Source: Bifidobacterium breve (lineage in GTDB: Bacteria > Actinomycetota > Acidimicrobiia > Acidimicrobiales > Ilumatobacteraceae). Taken from it: 6,473 bases of DNA. A model generated the notes under the pieces. It saw only the letters and a list, made by a program, of their open reading frames with translations. It was not told the DNA's origin and searched no databases. Of this stretch, positions 1-5,435 are shown piece by piece (positions within the stretch are counted from its first letter, which is position 1; each line of letters begins with the position of its first letter). Made by a program: the position numbers and the translations under genes. The stretch is from assembly GCA_945869715.1 (NCBI GenBank), contig CAMBPP010000080.1, forward strand, positions 1-6,473. Reading direction: 5' to 3'.

Positions 1-21
1 AAAACCGATTAGATTAATGAA

Positions 22-708
22 ATGGAAGTAAATGGTTGGGAGATTAGACCTAGTGCAGACCTGTCTGGCGTAGACCTGCGTAACGCAGATCTGTCTGGTG
101 CAAACCTGACCGGCGCAGACCTAGGTGGTGCGGACCTACGTGGTGCAAATCTGCGTGACGCATACCTGACTGGCGCAAACCTAGGACGCGCCAACTTGAC
201 TAACGCCAACCTGAGAGGGGCATTCCTGGAAAGCGCCAACTTGACTAACGCCAACCTGACGGACGCAGACCTAGGTGGTTTGGGCGACTATACCGTCGAT
301 GGTCGCATAGGTACTGGTGCAAACCTGACTCGCGCCAACCTGACTGACGCAGACCTGACCGGCGCAAACCTTGGTGAGGTAGATTTCGAAAACACAAATT
401 TGACTGGCGCAAACCTACGTGGTGCAGACCTGTCTCGCGTAGGCCTGCTTAACGCAGACCTGACTGGTGTAAAACTAGAACGGGCAAACCTGACTGGCGC
501 ATACTTGACTAACGTAAACCTGACTGGTGTAAAACTAGAACGGGCAAACCTAGGACACGCCAGATTGACTAACGCCAACCTGACTGACGCAGACCTGACC
601 GGCGCAAACCTCACCTCGGTAGTTTTCGAAAACACAAATTTGACTGGCGCAAACCTACGCAACGTAGACCTGACTGGCGCAAACCTGACTGACGTAATAA
701 TGCCCTAG
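22..708 (+). CDS. Pentapeptide-repeat protein, 228 aa, function unknown
   Basis: The protein is almost entirely tandem pentapeptides of the form A(D/N)Lxx. I count 15 units over residues 12-86 and 25 over residues 100-224, with a 13-residue insertion (87-99) between them and a four-residue tail. The family folds as a right-handed quadrilateral beta-helix with four pentapeptides per turn, so about ten turns are expected. There is no signal peptide, membrane segment or extra domain. Some members (Qnr, MfpA) mimic DNA and protect gyrase, but nothing here proves that role; most such proteins are uncharacterised. An in-frame TAG at 10-12 makes the ATG at 22 the earliest start; no good Shine-Dalgarno is visible. 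The gene contains long near-exact internal DNA repeats, suggesting recent growth by unit duplication. It lies next to a tRNA scar, so it may be accessory DNA. The family call is very sure; the function is unknown. Confidence 0.93.
   Translation: MEVNGWEIRPSADLSGVDLRNADLSGANLTGADLGGADLRGANLRDAYLTGANLGRANLTNANLRGAFLESANLTNANLTDADLGGLGDYTVDGRIGTGANLTRANLTDADLTGANLGEVDFENTNLTGANLRGADLSRVGLLNADLTGVKLERANLTGAYLTNVNLTGVKLERANLGHARLTNANLTDADLTGANLTSVVFENTNLTGANLRNVDLTGANLTDVIMP
188..259 (+). repeat. 27-bp direct repeat inside the pentapeptide gene, offset 45 bp
   Basis: Positions 188-214 and 233-259 are identical over 27 bp. The offset equals three pentapeptide codon units, so the reading frame and repeat register are kept. 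Confidence 0.8.
333..659 (+). repeat. 87-bp segmental duplication inside the pentapeptide gene, offset 240 bp
   Basis: Positions 333-419 recur at 573-659. I count seven mismatches, six of them clustered at 372-377 (against 612-617) and one at 383, leaving exact runs of 39 and 36 bp. The 240-bp offset is 16 pentapeptides, four full turns of the predicted beta-helix. Confidence 0.88.
458..551 (+). repeat. 34-bp exact direct repeat, offset 60 bp
   Basis: Positions 458-491 and 518-551 are identical over 34 bp. The 60-bp offset is four pentapeptides, exactly one predicted turn of the helix. Both copies encode the unusual unit VKLER, so whole turns appear to have been duplicated. Confidence 0.85.
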
Positions 709-904
709 GGTTGGATCCTTGGTGGGCGAGGTGACGTCGGCTAGCGACACAAACTGTCAGTGAGCTTTCGGAGAGTCACCGTCACGGAGCGATGGAAAGA
801 TCGACACTCCTGCCCCGCCCCTGCCCCGGGAAATCTCGGAAACAGCCGTATACAGCCGTTAATCACCGAACATTTGCTATATCCGCAAACACTTGCAAAC
901 ATTG
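709..904. other. Non-coding gap with helically phased direct repeats (possible integrase or Xis arm sites)
   Basis: No convincing gene lies between the pentapeptide stop and the terminator. There are three tandem pairs of short repeats. CCTGCCCCG occurs at 809-817 and 820-828 (period 11). ACAGCCGT occurs at 842-849 and 852-859 (period 10). GCAAACA occurs at 885-891 and 895-901 (period 10). Such spacing puts the copies on one face of the DNA and is typical of multi-subunit protein binding. Next to a tRNA 3' fragment, arm-type integrase or excisionase sites are one reading; this is inference. The palindrome CCCTAGGG at 703-710 spans the pentapeptide stop codon. Confidence 0.4.
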
Positions 905-931
905 AAAAAACCCCTATTTTATTGGGGTTTT
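905..931 (-). terminator. Rho-independent terminator, potentially bidirectional
   Basis: An 8-bp stem (907-914, AAAACCCC, pairing with 924-931, GGGGTTTT) closes a 9-base loop. Read on the minus strand it ends in six T's, right after the tRNA fragment, so it is probably the original tRNA terminator. On the plus strand the T run is four, so it may also stop read-through from the pentapeptide gene. Confidence 0.8.
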
Positions 932-936
932 AGCAG

Positions 937-979
937 CGCTCCCGGCGCGATTCGAACGCGCGGCCTGCGGTTTAGGAAA
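937..979 (-). tRNA. 3' half of tRNA-Arg(CCT) without its 5' half; putative att scar
   Basis: Read on the minus strand, this stretch gives anticodon loop TTCCTAA (978-972, anticodon CCT), the 3' anticodon stem ACCGC (971-967), a 5-base variable loop (966-962), T-stem GCGCG, T-loop TTCGAAT and CGCGC (961-945), the 3' acceptor strand CGGGAGC (944-938) and discriminator G (937). No CCA is encoded. After 979 the sequence stops fitting a tRNA: 980-983 cannot pair with the 3' anticodon stem, and no D-arm or GCTCCCG acceptor strand is seen up to map. Anticodon loop to 3' end is the segment usually carried in tRNA-type attachment sites. The identity as tRNA-Arg rests on the CCT anticodon. It is not a working tRNA as it stands. 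Confidence 0.68.
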
Positions 980-1063
980 GCGGCCATCTTTGATCAAAGA
1001 GAAAGACCACGGCAATAGAAAAAATGCAATACCCCCATTTATTCCCAATAGCCTTGGAACGTT

Positions 1064-2044
1064 ATGAGCAGTCAGACTCCCCCCGCCGTGCTTCCTGTTG
1101 CTAGCGACCCGTGCTGGTGCGGCAGTGGGCGCAAGTACAAGCGCTGCCATAAGCCTCTCGAGGGGAAGATCCTGCCCGGGGTTGTGAGCCCCATGCGAAC
1201 GGTGCCAGACAGTATTGGAAAACCGCCATACGCCGACACCGGTGAAGTGCCTCGCACCGAGGAAGCTCGCGTGAAGTCGCCAGAAATTATTGAGCGCATG
1301 CGTTATGCCTGCGACATGGCTGCAGAAATTTTGAAGTTGGCCGGAGACTTTGTGAAGCCCGGCATGACCACAAATGACATCGATGTATTTGTGCACGAAG
1401 AAACAATTAAGCGTGGGGCATACCCAAGCCCGCTGAACTATCACCACTACCCCAAGAGTGTGTGCACAAGTTTGAATGAAGTCATTTGCCACGGTATTCC
1501 CGACTCCACTGTTGTGAACGATGGCGACATCATTAACCTCGACGTCACGTGTTACGTAAACGGCGTGCATGGCGACACCAATGCAACTTTCTTTGTCGGT
1601 GAAGTTGATGAAGAGAGCAAACTTCTCACACTTGTTGCCGAAGAGTGCATGTGGAAAGGCATTGAGGCAGTTGTGCCTGGTCGCCCCATCAGCGACGTTG
1701 GCAAAGCCATTGAGACTCACGCCAAACTGCACAGAATGGGTGTTATTCGTGCATTTATTGGCCATGGCATCGGCGAACTTTTCCATTCCGACATTCAAGT
1801 GCTGCACTACTACGACTCGCGCAACAACATGATTATGCGGCCTGGAATGACATTCACTGTTGAACCAATGATCAGCTTGGGCACTTGGCAGCACAAAATG
1901 TGGGACGACGACTGGACCGCAGTTACTGCCGACGGAAAACGCACAGCGCAGTTTGAACACACGCTTCTTGTTACTGAAACTGGTGTTGAAGTTCTCACCG
2001 CCAAAGGTGCTGTGTCACCTAGTGCTCCATGGAAGCGCGTTTAA
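1064..2044 (+). CDS. map: Methionine aminopeptidase (type I, MetAP-1c-like) with N-terminal SEC-C zinc motif
   Basis: This cytosolic enzyme removes the initiator methionine from nascent proteins. Residues 17-29 form a SEC-C motif, with likely zinc ligands C17, C19, C28 and H29. A proline-containing linker (about 37-60, PGVVSPMRTVP) resembles that of mycobacterial MetAP-1c. The pita-bread catalytic domain follows from about residue 75. Its five metal ligands are all present: D160, D171 (in HGDTNATF), H234 (GHGIG), E267 (TVEPM) and E298 (FEHT). The substrate-binding His is H143 in ICHGIP. At 326 residues it exceeds the roughly 260-285 of plain bacterial enzymes because of the zinc module. The ATG is preceded by a weak GGAA (1056-1059) at a short spacing. 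coaA follows after 3 bp, so co-transcription is likely. An active enzyme is expected; the SEC-C role (ribosome or protein binding) is inferred from other zinc-motif MetAPs. Confidence 0.96.
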   Translation: MSSQTPPAVLPVASDPCWCGSGRKYKRCHKPLEGKILPGVVSPMRTVPDSIGKPPYADTGEVPRTEEARVKSPEIIERMRYACDMAAEILKLAGDFVKPGMTTNDIDVFVHEETIKRGAYPSPLNYHHYPKSVCTSLNEVICHGIPDSTVVNDGDIINLDVTCYVNGVHGDTNATFFVGEVDEESKLLTLVAEECMWKGIEAVVPGRPISDVGKAIETHAKLHRMGVIRAFIGHGIGELFHSDIQVLHYYDSRNNMIMRPGMTFTVEPMISLGTWQHKMWDDDWTAVTADGKRTAQFEHTLLVTETGVEVLTAKGAVSPSAPWKRV

Positions 2045-2047
2045 ACA

Positions 2048-2971
2048 ATGCTCGACAGCGACCGCTATATTCGTTTTACTCGTGACGAGTGGGCCGACTT
2101 ACGTGCTTCTACCCCGCTCACCATTCGTGAGAAAGACCTTGAAGCTCTCCGTGGTATTAATGAGAGCATTAACCTCGACGAAGTTGCTGCTATTTATCTG
2201 CCTCTCACTCGTTTGTTGAATTTGTATGTGAGCGCAACGCAAAACTTGCACAAAGTGTCGGCAACGTTTCTGGGAACAATGTCTCCAAAAGTTCCCTACG
2301 TCATTGGTGTAGCCGGCAGCGTGGCGGTAGGAAAGAGCACTTTTGCCCGTATTTTGCAGGCTCTTTTGGCTCGTTGGCCTGAACACCCAAAGGTCGACCT
2401 CATTACCACCGATGGTTTTCTTTTCCCTAACGACGAACTCGCCGACCGTGGTCTCATGAACCGTAAAGGTTTTCCCGAGAGCTACGACACCAAACACTTA
2501 CTGCAATTTCTTCGCGAGTTAAAAGCCGGCCACCCAGTTGTTTCTGCTCCTGTGTACAGCCATGTCGTGTACGACATTGTTGATGGTGAAGAAGTTGAAG
2601 TCTGTCAGCCCGACATTCTCATTCTTGAAGGCCTGAATGTTTTACAAGTCGGCAAAGAAGCAAACGAATTCGTTTCTGACTATTTTGACTTCTCTATTTA
2701 TATAGATGCAGATGAAGGCAATATTCGCAATTGGTACGTCGATCGTTTTCACGCGTTGCGCCAAACTATTTTTAAAGACCCCAATAGTTTCTTCAAACAC
2801 TTTGCAGATCTTTCCGATTCAGAGGCTACTGAAGTAGCAATGGGAATTTGGTCGGAAATCAACGGGCGGAACTTACGAGAAAATATTGACCCCACGAAAA
2901 CACGTGCGTCACTTGTGATGAACAAAGGCAGCGACCATCGCATCACCGATGTTCAATTGCGCAAGCTCTAA
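2048..2971 (+). CDS. coaA: Type I pantothenate kinase
   Basis: CoaA phosphorylates pantothenate (vitamin B5) with ATP, the first step and usual control point of coenzyme A synthesis in the cytosol. The 307-residue protein closely resembles the E. coli enzyme (316 aa). The P-loop GVAGSVAVGKS is at residues 87-97 with K96. The TTDGF motif has D122, matching E. coli D127. RGLMNRKGFPESYD follows, then APVYSH with H172 (E. coli H177) and QPDILILEGLNVLQ. The 5-residue offset is constant across these sites, showing a collinear core. E. coli CoaA is feedback-inhibited by CoA; the preserved sites make that likely here. The ATG is 3 bp after the map stop, with GGAAG at 2031-2035 inside map as a possible distant ribosome site, so translational coupling is probable. 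The stop TAA overlaps by 2 bp the stop of the converging regulator gene. Confidence 0.96.
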   Translation: MLDSDRYIRFTRDEWADLRASTPLTIREKDLEALRGINESINLDEVAAIYLPLTRLLNLYVSATQNLHKVSATFLGTMSPKVPYVIGVAGSVAVGKSTFARILQALLARWPEHPKVDLITTDGFLFPNDELADRGLMNRKGFPESYDTKHLLQFLRELKAGHPVVSAPVYSHVVYDIVDGEEVEVCQPDILILEGLNVLQVGKEANEFVSDYFDFSIYIDADEGNIRNWYVDRFHALRQTIFKDPNSFFKHFADLSDSEATEVAMGIWSEINGRNLRENIDPTKTRASLVMNKGSDHRITDVQLRKL

Positions 2972-3330
2972 CGATGCATTGCGTTTAAGTAGTTGTAAAC
3001 CGTAATTCGCGAAACGCCCATGACGTCGGCGACGTCTTCCACTGCACGACGCAAAATAAATGCACCTTGGTCGTCGAGTAGGCGAATTGCTCGCTGCTTG
3101 TCGTTACGCGAGAGATCTTTCAGTTTTCCGCCGAGTTCTTTTTCTACTGCCTCAATAATGCGGTCGAGCGCGCCGTGTAACGGAGGAAGTCGCACGCCGG
3201 CAATAACATGTCCTTCCCACTCAATGGGAATGTCGCTTGGTGTAATGCCAGTTGGCGCAACAAGGCTCGCGCCAATTGCGTCGAGCAGCGGCTTTATTGC
3301 GTGTACTAATGGGTGATCGGGCGTCGACAT
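2968..3330 (-). CDS. Short HTH_22 (DauR/YheO C-terminal type) DNA-binding regulator, 120 aa
   Basis: The C-terminal half (about residues 74-117) follows the HTH_22 pattern. A lead helix with KQRAIRLLDDQGAFILRRA is followed by the helix-turn-helix EDVADVMGVSRITVYNYLN, whose recognition helix is about 107-117. Family members such as YheO and DauR are usually around 200-240 residues with an N-terminal PAS-like sensor domain. Here the N-terminal part is only about 70 residues and not recognisable as a full PAS, so sensing may be reduced or delegated. Its ATG overlaps the stop of the upstream small protein gene (TAATG on the minus strand), indicating translational coupling. Its stop overlaps that of coaA. 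Target genes are unknown; its own operon is the obvious guess. The DNA-binding call is firm; activator or repressor cannot be told. Confidence 0.8.
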   Translation of the reverse strand: MSTPDHPLVHAIKPLLDAIGASLVAPTGITPSDIPIEWEGHVIAGVRLPPLHGALDRIIEAVEKELGGKLKDLSRNDKQRAIRLLDDQGAFILRRAVEDVADVMGVSRITVYNYLNAMHR

Positions 3331-3563
3331 TATTCTTGTGGCCCTACATGAACGCTCACATGAGTTGCGCCGTTGCCATAAGCCGCTTCAAGCAGCGAGC
3401 CCACAATGGTTGCAACGTCACTTTGTGCTGCCATGAAAGTGGAGCCAAACGGCCCAAAGTCGACAACGACGCCGAATTTTTCAACAGCAGCAACTGCGGC
3501 CGTGACGTGCTTCCCCGGTGCGCCTTCAATGAAAGGCTCGATGGTGAACTCAATTTCCAGCAT
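3330..3563 (-). CDS. MTH1187/YkoF-like (thiamine-binding fold, DUF77) small protein, 77 aa
   Basis: The protein opens with MLEIEFTIEPF and contains PGKHVTAAVAAVEKFGVVVDFGPFGSTF (17-43) and GATHVSVHV (65-73). This is the ferredoxin-like pattern of the DUF77 / thiamine-binding protein family (MTH1187, YkoF), by my recognition rather than a search. Family members form oligomers with ligand pockets at or near interfaces; B. subtilis YkoF binds thiamine pyrimidine precursors. At 77 residues it is shorter than the usual roughly 100, so it should be a single domain acting as an oligomer. The ATG is at 3563 with GGAAG about 10 bases upstream. Its stop overlaps the start of the HTH_22 gene by 1 bp, and the NUDIX gene lies 47 bp upstream on the same strand. 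It may be a ligand sensor or carrier for the regulator; the ligand is not shown by the sequence. Confidence 0.7.
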   Translation of the reverse strand: MLEIEFTIEPFIEGAPGKHVTAAVAAVEKFGVVVDFGPFGSTFMAAQSDVATIVGSLLEAAYGNGATHVSVHVGPQE

Positions 3564-3610
3564 GAGGGCCTACTTCCAGCGTGATTCTCATACAAAGAGT
3601 AGCGAGAACC

Positions 3611-4132
3611 TCACATGGTCACTTCATTCCACAATTTTTGTAAAGTGGGCAAGAGCAATTCCCTGCTATCGGGCAGGAAATTCCGCTCTAACAAGCGCTG
3701 TTGCAAGTCGCTTTGCGACACCCACTCGGTGGCAACTACCTCACCATCGCGCAGAACCAAAGGTCCGTCATATTTCGCCACGAAGCACTTCCCCATAACG
3801 CTCACCATGTCGTCGCAATAAGTACCCATACCGAGAGGAGTCAGCGGCACGCCGGCAATACCCACCTCTTCATCGAGTTCGCGCAGTGCAGCCGTGTCGT
3901 AGTTTTCGCCCGCTGCCACCACGCCCCCCACAGCGATGTCCCACCAACTTGGCCAAAGGTCTTTCATTGCACTGCGCTGGTGAATGAGCAACTCGCCCGC
4001 TGAATTCACCACCGCGATGAAAACAGCCCGATGACACAGCACATTGGCTCGCATTTCTTTGCGGGCGCACTGGTACAAAACATTGTCATTTTGGTCAACA
4101 ATGTCGACCAGTTCCTCACCTGCATTACTCAC
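3611..4132 (-). CDS. NUDIX hydrolase, YfcD-like
   Basis: Counting from GTG at 4132, the complete Nudix box GX5EX7REUXEEXGU lies at residues 70-92, with the metal-binding EE pair at 88-89. The opening ELVDIVDQNDNVL, then RANVLCHRAVFI and WWDIAVGGVVAAGEN, match the E. coli YfcD / IPP-isomerase-like branch. These enzymes hydrolyse a nucleoside diphosphate linked to some group X; the substrate is unknown. At 173 residues it is close to YfcD (180). The start is uncertain. GTG at 4177 would add 15 residues and has a better-spaced GGGA upstream, but would overlap the divergent amidohydrolase start by 20 bp. GTG at 4132 avoids this and fits the family's short N-terminus, although its GAAGG is too close to the codon. 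It is the first gene of a likely three-gene minus-strand operon; the next begins 47 bp on. The family is sure; start and substrate are not. Confidence 0.9.
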   Translation of the reverse strand: MSNAGEELVDIVDQNDNVLYQCARKEMRANVLCHRAVFIAVVNSAGELLIHQRSAMKDLWPSWWDIAVGGVVAAGENYDTAALRELDEEVGIAGVPLTPLGMGTYCDDMVSVMGKCFVAKYDGPLVLRDGEVVATEWVSQSDLQQRLLERNFLPDSRELLLPTLQKLWNEVTM

Positions 4133-4149
4133 ACCTTCAGTGTGCCACC

Positions 4150-4157
4150 ATACGTAT
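4150..4157. promoter_or_regulatory. Palindrome ATACGTAT between the divergent NUDIX and amidohydrolase starts
   Basis: A perfect 8-bp palindrome abuts the amidohydrolase ATG and lies in the 25 bp left if the NUDIX gene starts at 4132. It could be half of a shared operator or an AT-rich promoter core. It is short enough to arise by chance. Confidence 0.25.
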
Positions 4158-5435
4158 ATGTCAAGCACGTTTTTCACAGGTCGTCCCGCTGCCGATCTCG
4201 CCGAGGAACACGGCCAGAGTTCGGAACTCCACGCCCAGGCGTTGAGCTTTCAAAAAGATGCCGTTGCCTTGCGCCGTTCATTACATCGGCATCCTGAAAT
4301 TGGAAACAACCTTCCCGTCACACGTGAGCAAGTGCTTACCGCGCTCGACGGGCTACCACTCGACATCACCTTGCACAAAACAACAAGTGGCATTGCTGCT
4401 TTACTCACTGGCGACAAACCCGGGCCAACAGTTTTGCTCCGTGGCGACATGGATGCCTTGCCAATGCCTGAAGATACAGGGCTCGATTTTTCGTCCGTGA
4501 ATAAAAACATCATGCACGCATGTGGGCACGACACGCATACCGCAATGATGGTGCAAGCAGCTCGTGTTTTGTCTCAGCGCAAGAGCGATATCACCGGACG
4601 AGTGCTCTTTATGTTTCAACCTGGTGAGGAAGGTTACGCCGGCGCGCAGTTCATGCTCGATGAAGGTCTCTTAGACGTACCGAAACATAAAGATGGAAGT
4701 GACTCACCAATTACCGGCGCATTCGCGCTACACATTGGTACAGAACTTCCTGTTGGCATGGTGGGTATTCGTGGCGGATCAATCATGGCGTCGAGCGACA
4801 AACTCACCATCACCATTACGGGCGCTGGTGGTCATGCTTCTGCTCCACATCGCACTCTCGACCCTGTTCCTGTAGCTTGCGAAATTGTTCAAGCACTGCA
4901 AACAATGGTCACGCGACGCATTGATGCTTTTGATCCTGCCGTTGTCACTATTGCAAAAATTCAAGCAGGAACTGCCTACAACGTCATTCCTGAAACTGCA
5001 TCAATTCAAGGAACTCTTCGCGCTGTCAGCGCCAAGACACGGAAAAATGTCCACACGTACATTGACGAACTAGCAAACGGCATCGCATCGGCACATGGTA
5101 TGAAAGCAGATGTTGAAATTGAACTCGGATACCCCGTCACCGTGAACGATCATCAATTTGCGAGTTTTGCTAGCGATGTTGCTACTGCTGTACTGGGTGA
5201 TCAAAAAGTTTTACAAATGCCCCACCCAGTAATGGGTGCAGAAGATTTCAGTTATGTGCTCGAAAAACTTCCTGGTTCAATGATGTTTCTCGGTGGAACC
5301 CCGCCCGACAAAAACACGGCAACCGCTGCACCTAACCACTCAAACAGAGTGATGTTTGATGAAGACGCTATGGCAATAGGCGTATCTCTCTATTCAGCAA
5401 TGGCACTACGCCACCTTGGCGTGCGCCTTACTTAA
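4158..5435 (+). CDS. M20D family metal-dependent amidohydrolase (aminoacylase/hippurate-hydrolase-like)
   Basis: M20D enzymes hydrolyse amide bonds of N-acyl amino acids or related compounds with two metal ions. With ATG at 4158 the protein is 425 residues, usual for the family. LRRSLHRHPEIG is near the N-terminus, followed by the RGDMDALPMPEDTG block. The expected ligands are C122 and H124 (HACGHDTH), E158 with general base E157 (QPGEEG), H192 (ALHIG) and H394 (PNHSN). The lid domain carries GGHASAPHRTLDP with H226. All key residues are present, so an active enzyme is expected; the substrate (N-acyl amino acid, hippurate, IAA conjugates and so on) cannot be read. No signal peptide is seen. 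An upstream TTG (4044) is rejected because it would run deep into the NUDIX gene. No Shine-Dalgarno precedes the ATG; a TTG 27 codons on would also give a plausible N-terminus. The 3' end overlaps the converging cyclase gene by 8 bp. Confidence 0.93.
   Translation: MSSTFFTGRPAADLAEEHGQSSELHAQALSFQKDAVALRRSLHRHPEIGNNLPVTREQVLTALDGLPLDITLHKTTSGIAALLTGDKPGPTVLLRGDMDALPMPEDTGLDFSSVNKNIMHACGHDTHTAMMVQAARVLSQRKSDITGRVLFMFQPGEEGYAGAQFMLDEGLLDVPKHKDGSDSPITGAFALHIGTELPVGMVGIRGGSIMASSDKLTITITGAGGHASAPHRTLDPVPVACEIVQALQTMVTRRIDAFDPAVVTIAKIQAGTAYNVIPETASIQGTLRAVSAKTRKNVHTYIDELANGIASAHGMKADVEIELGYPVTVNDHQFASFASDVATAVLGDQKVLQMPHPVMGAEDFSYVLEKLPGSMMFLGGTPPDKNTATAAPNHSNRVMFDEDAMAIGVSLYSAMALRHLGVRLT

Noticed and set aside
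9..662. Two long minus-strand frames opposite the pentapeptide gene, rich in FAPVR-type repeats
   Set aside because: They are the reverse-complement image of the 15-bp coding repeats; regular repeats keep several frames open.
22..708. CRISPR or VNTR array from the regular repeats
   Set aside because: The 15-bp periodicity encodes in-frame pentapeptides over the whole length; there are no spacers.
990..1018. map promoter with TTGATC at 990-995 and CAATAG at 1013-1018
   Set aside because: The 17-bp spacing is right, but the -10 match is poor; not strong enough to list as a feature.
980..1063. tRNA-Arg group I intron splitting the anticodon loop (known for tRNA-Arg(CCU) in some bacteria)
   Set aside because: Only 84 bp separate the fragment from map, too short for such an intron plus a 5' exon, and no GCTCCCG acceptor or D-arm was seen.
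914..1960. 348-residue open frame antisense to map
   Set aside because: It mirrors map, is rich in Cys, His and Asn without any domain pattern, runs into the tRNA fragment and terminator, and map itself has all catalytic residues.
4044..4157. 38-residue N-terminal extension of the amidohydrolase from TTG 4044
   Set aside because: It lies wholly in the NUDIX coding sequence, starts with TTG, has no ribosome site and adds no family sequence.
4159..4164. Perfect TTGACA on the minus strand as a -35 box for the NUDIX gene
   Set aside because: No acceptable -10 hexamer lies 16-18 bp downstream, and it falls on the amidohydrolase start codon.
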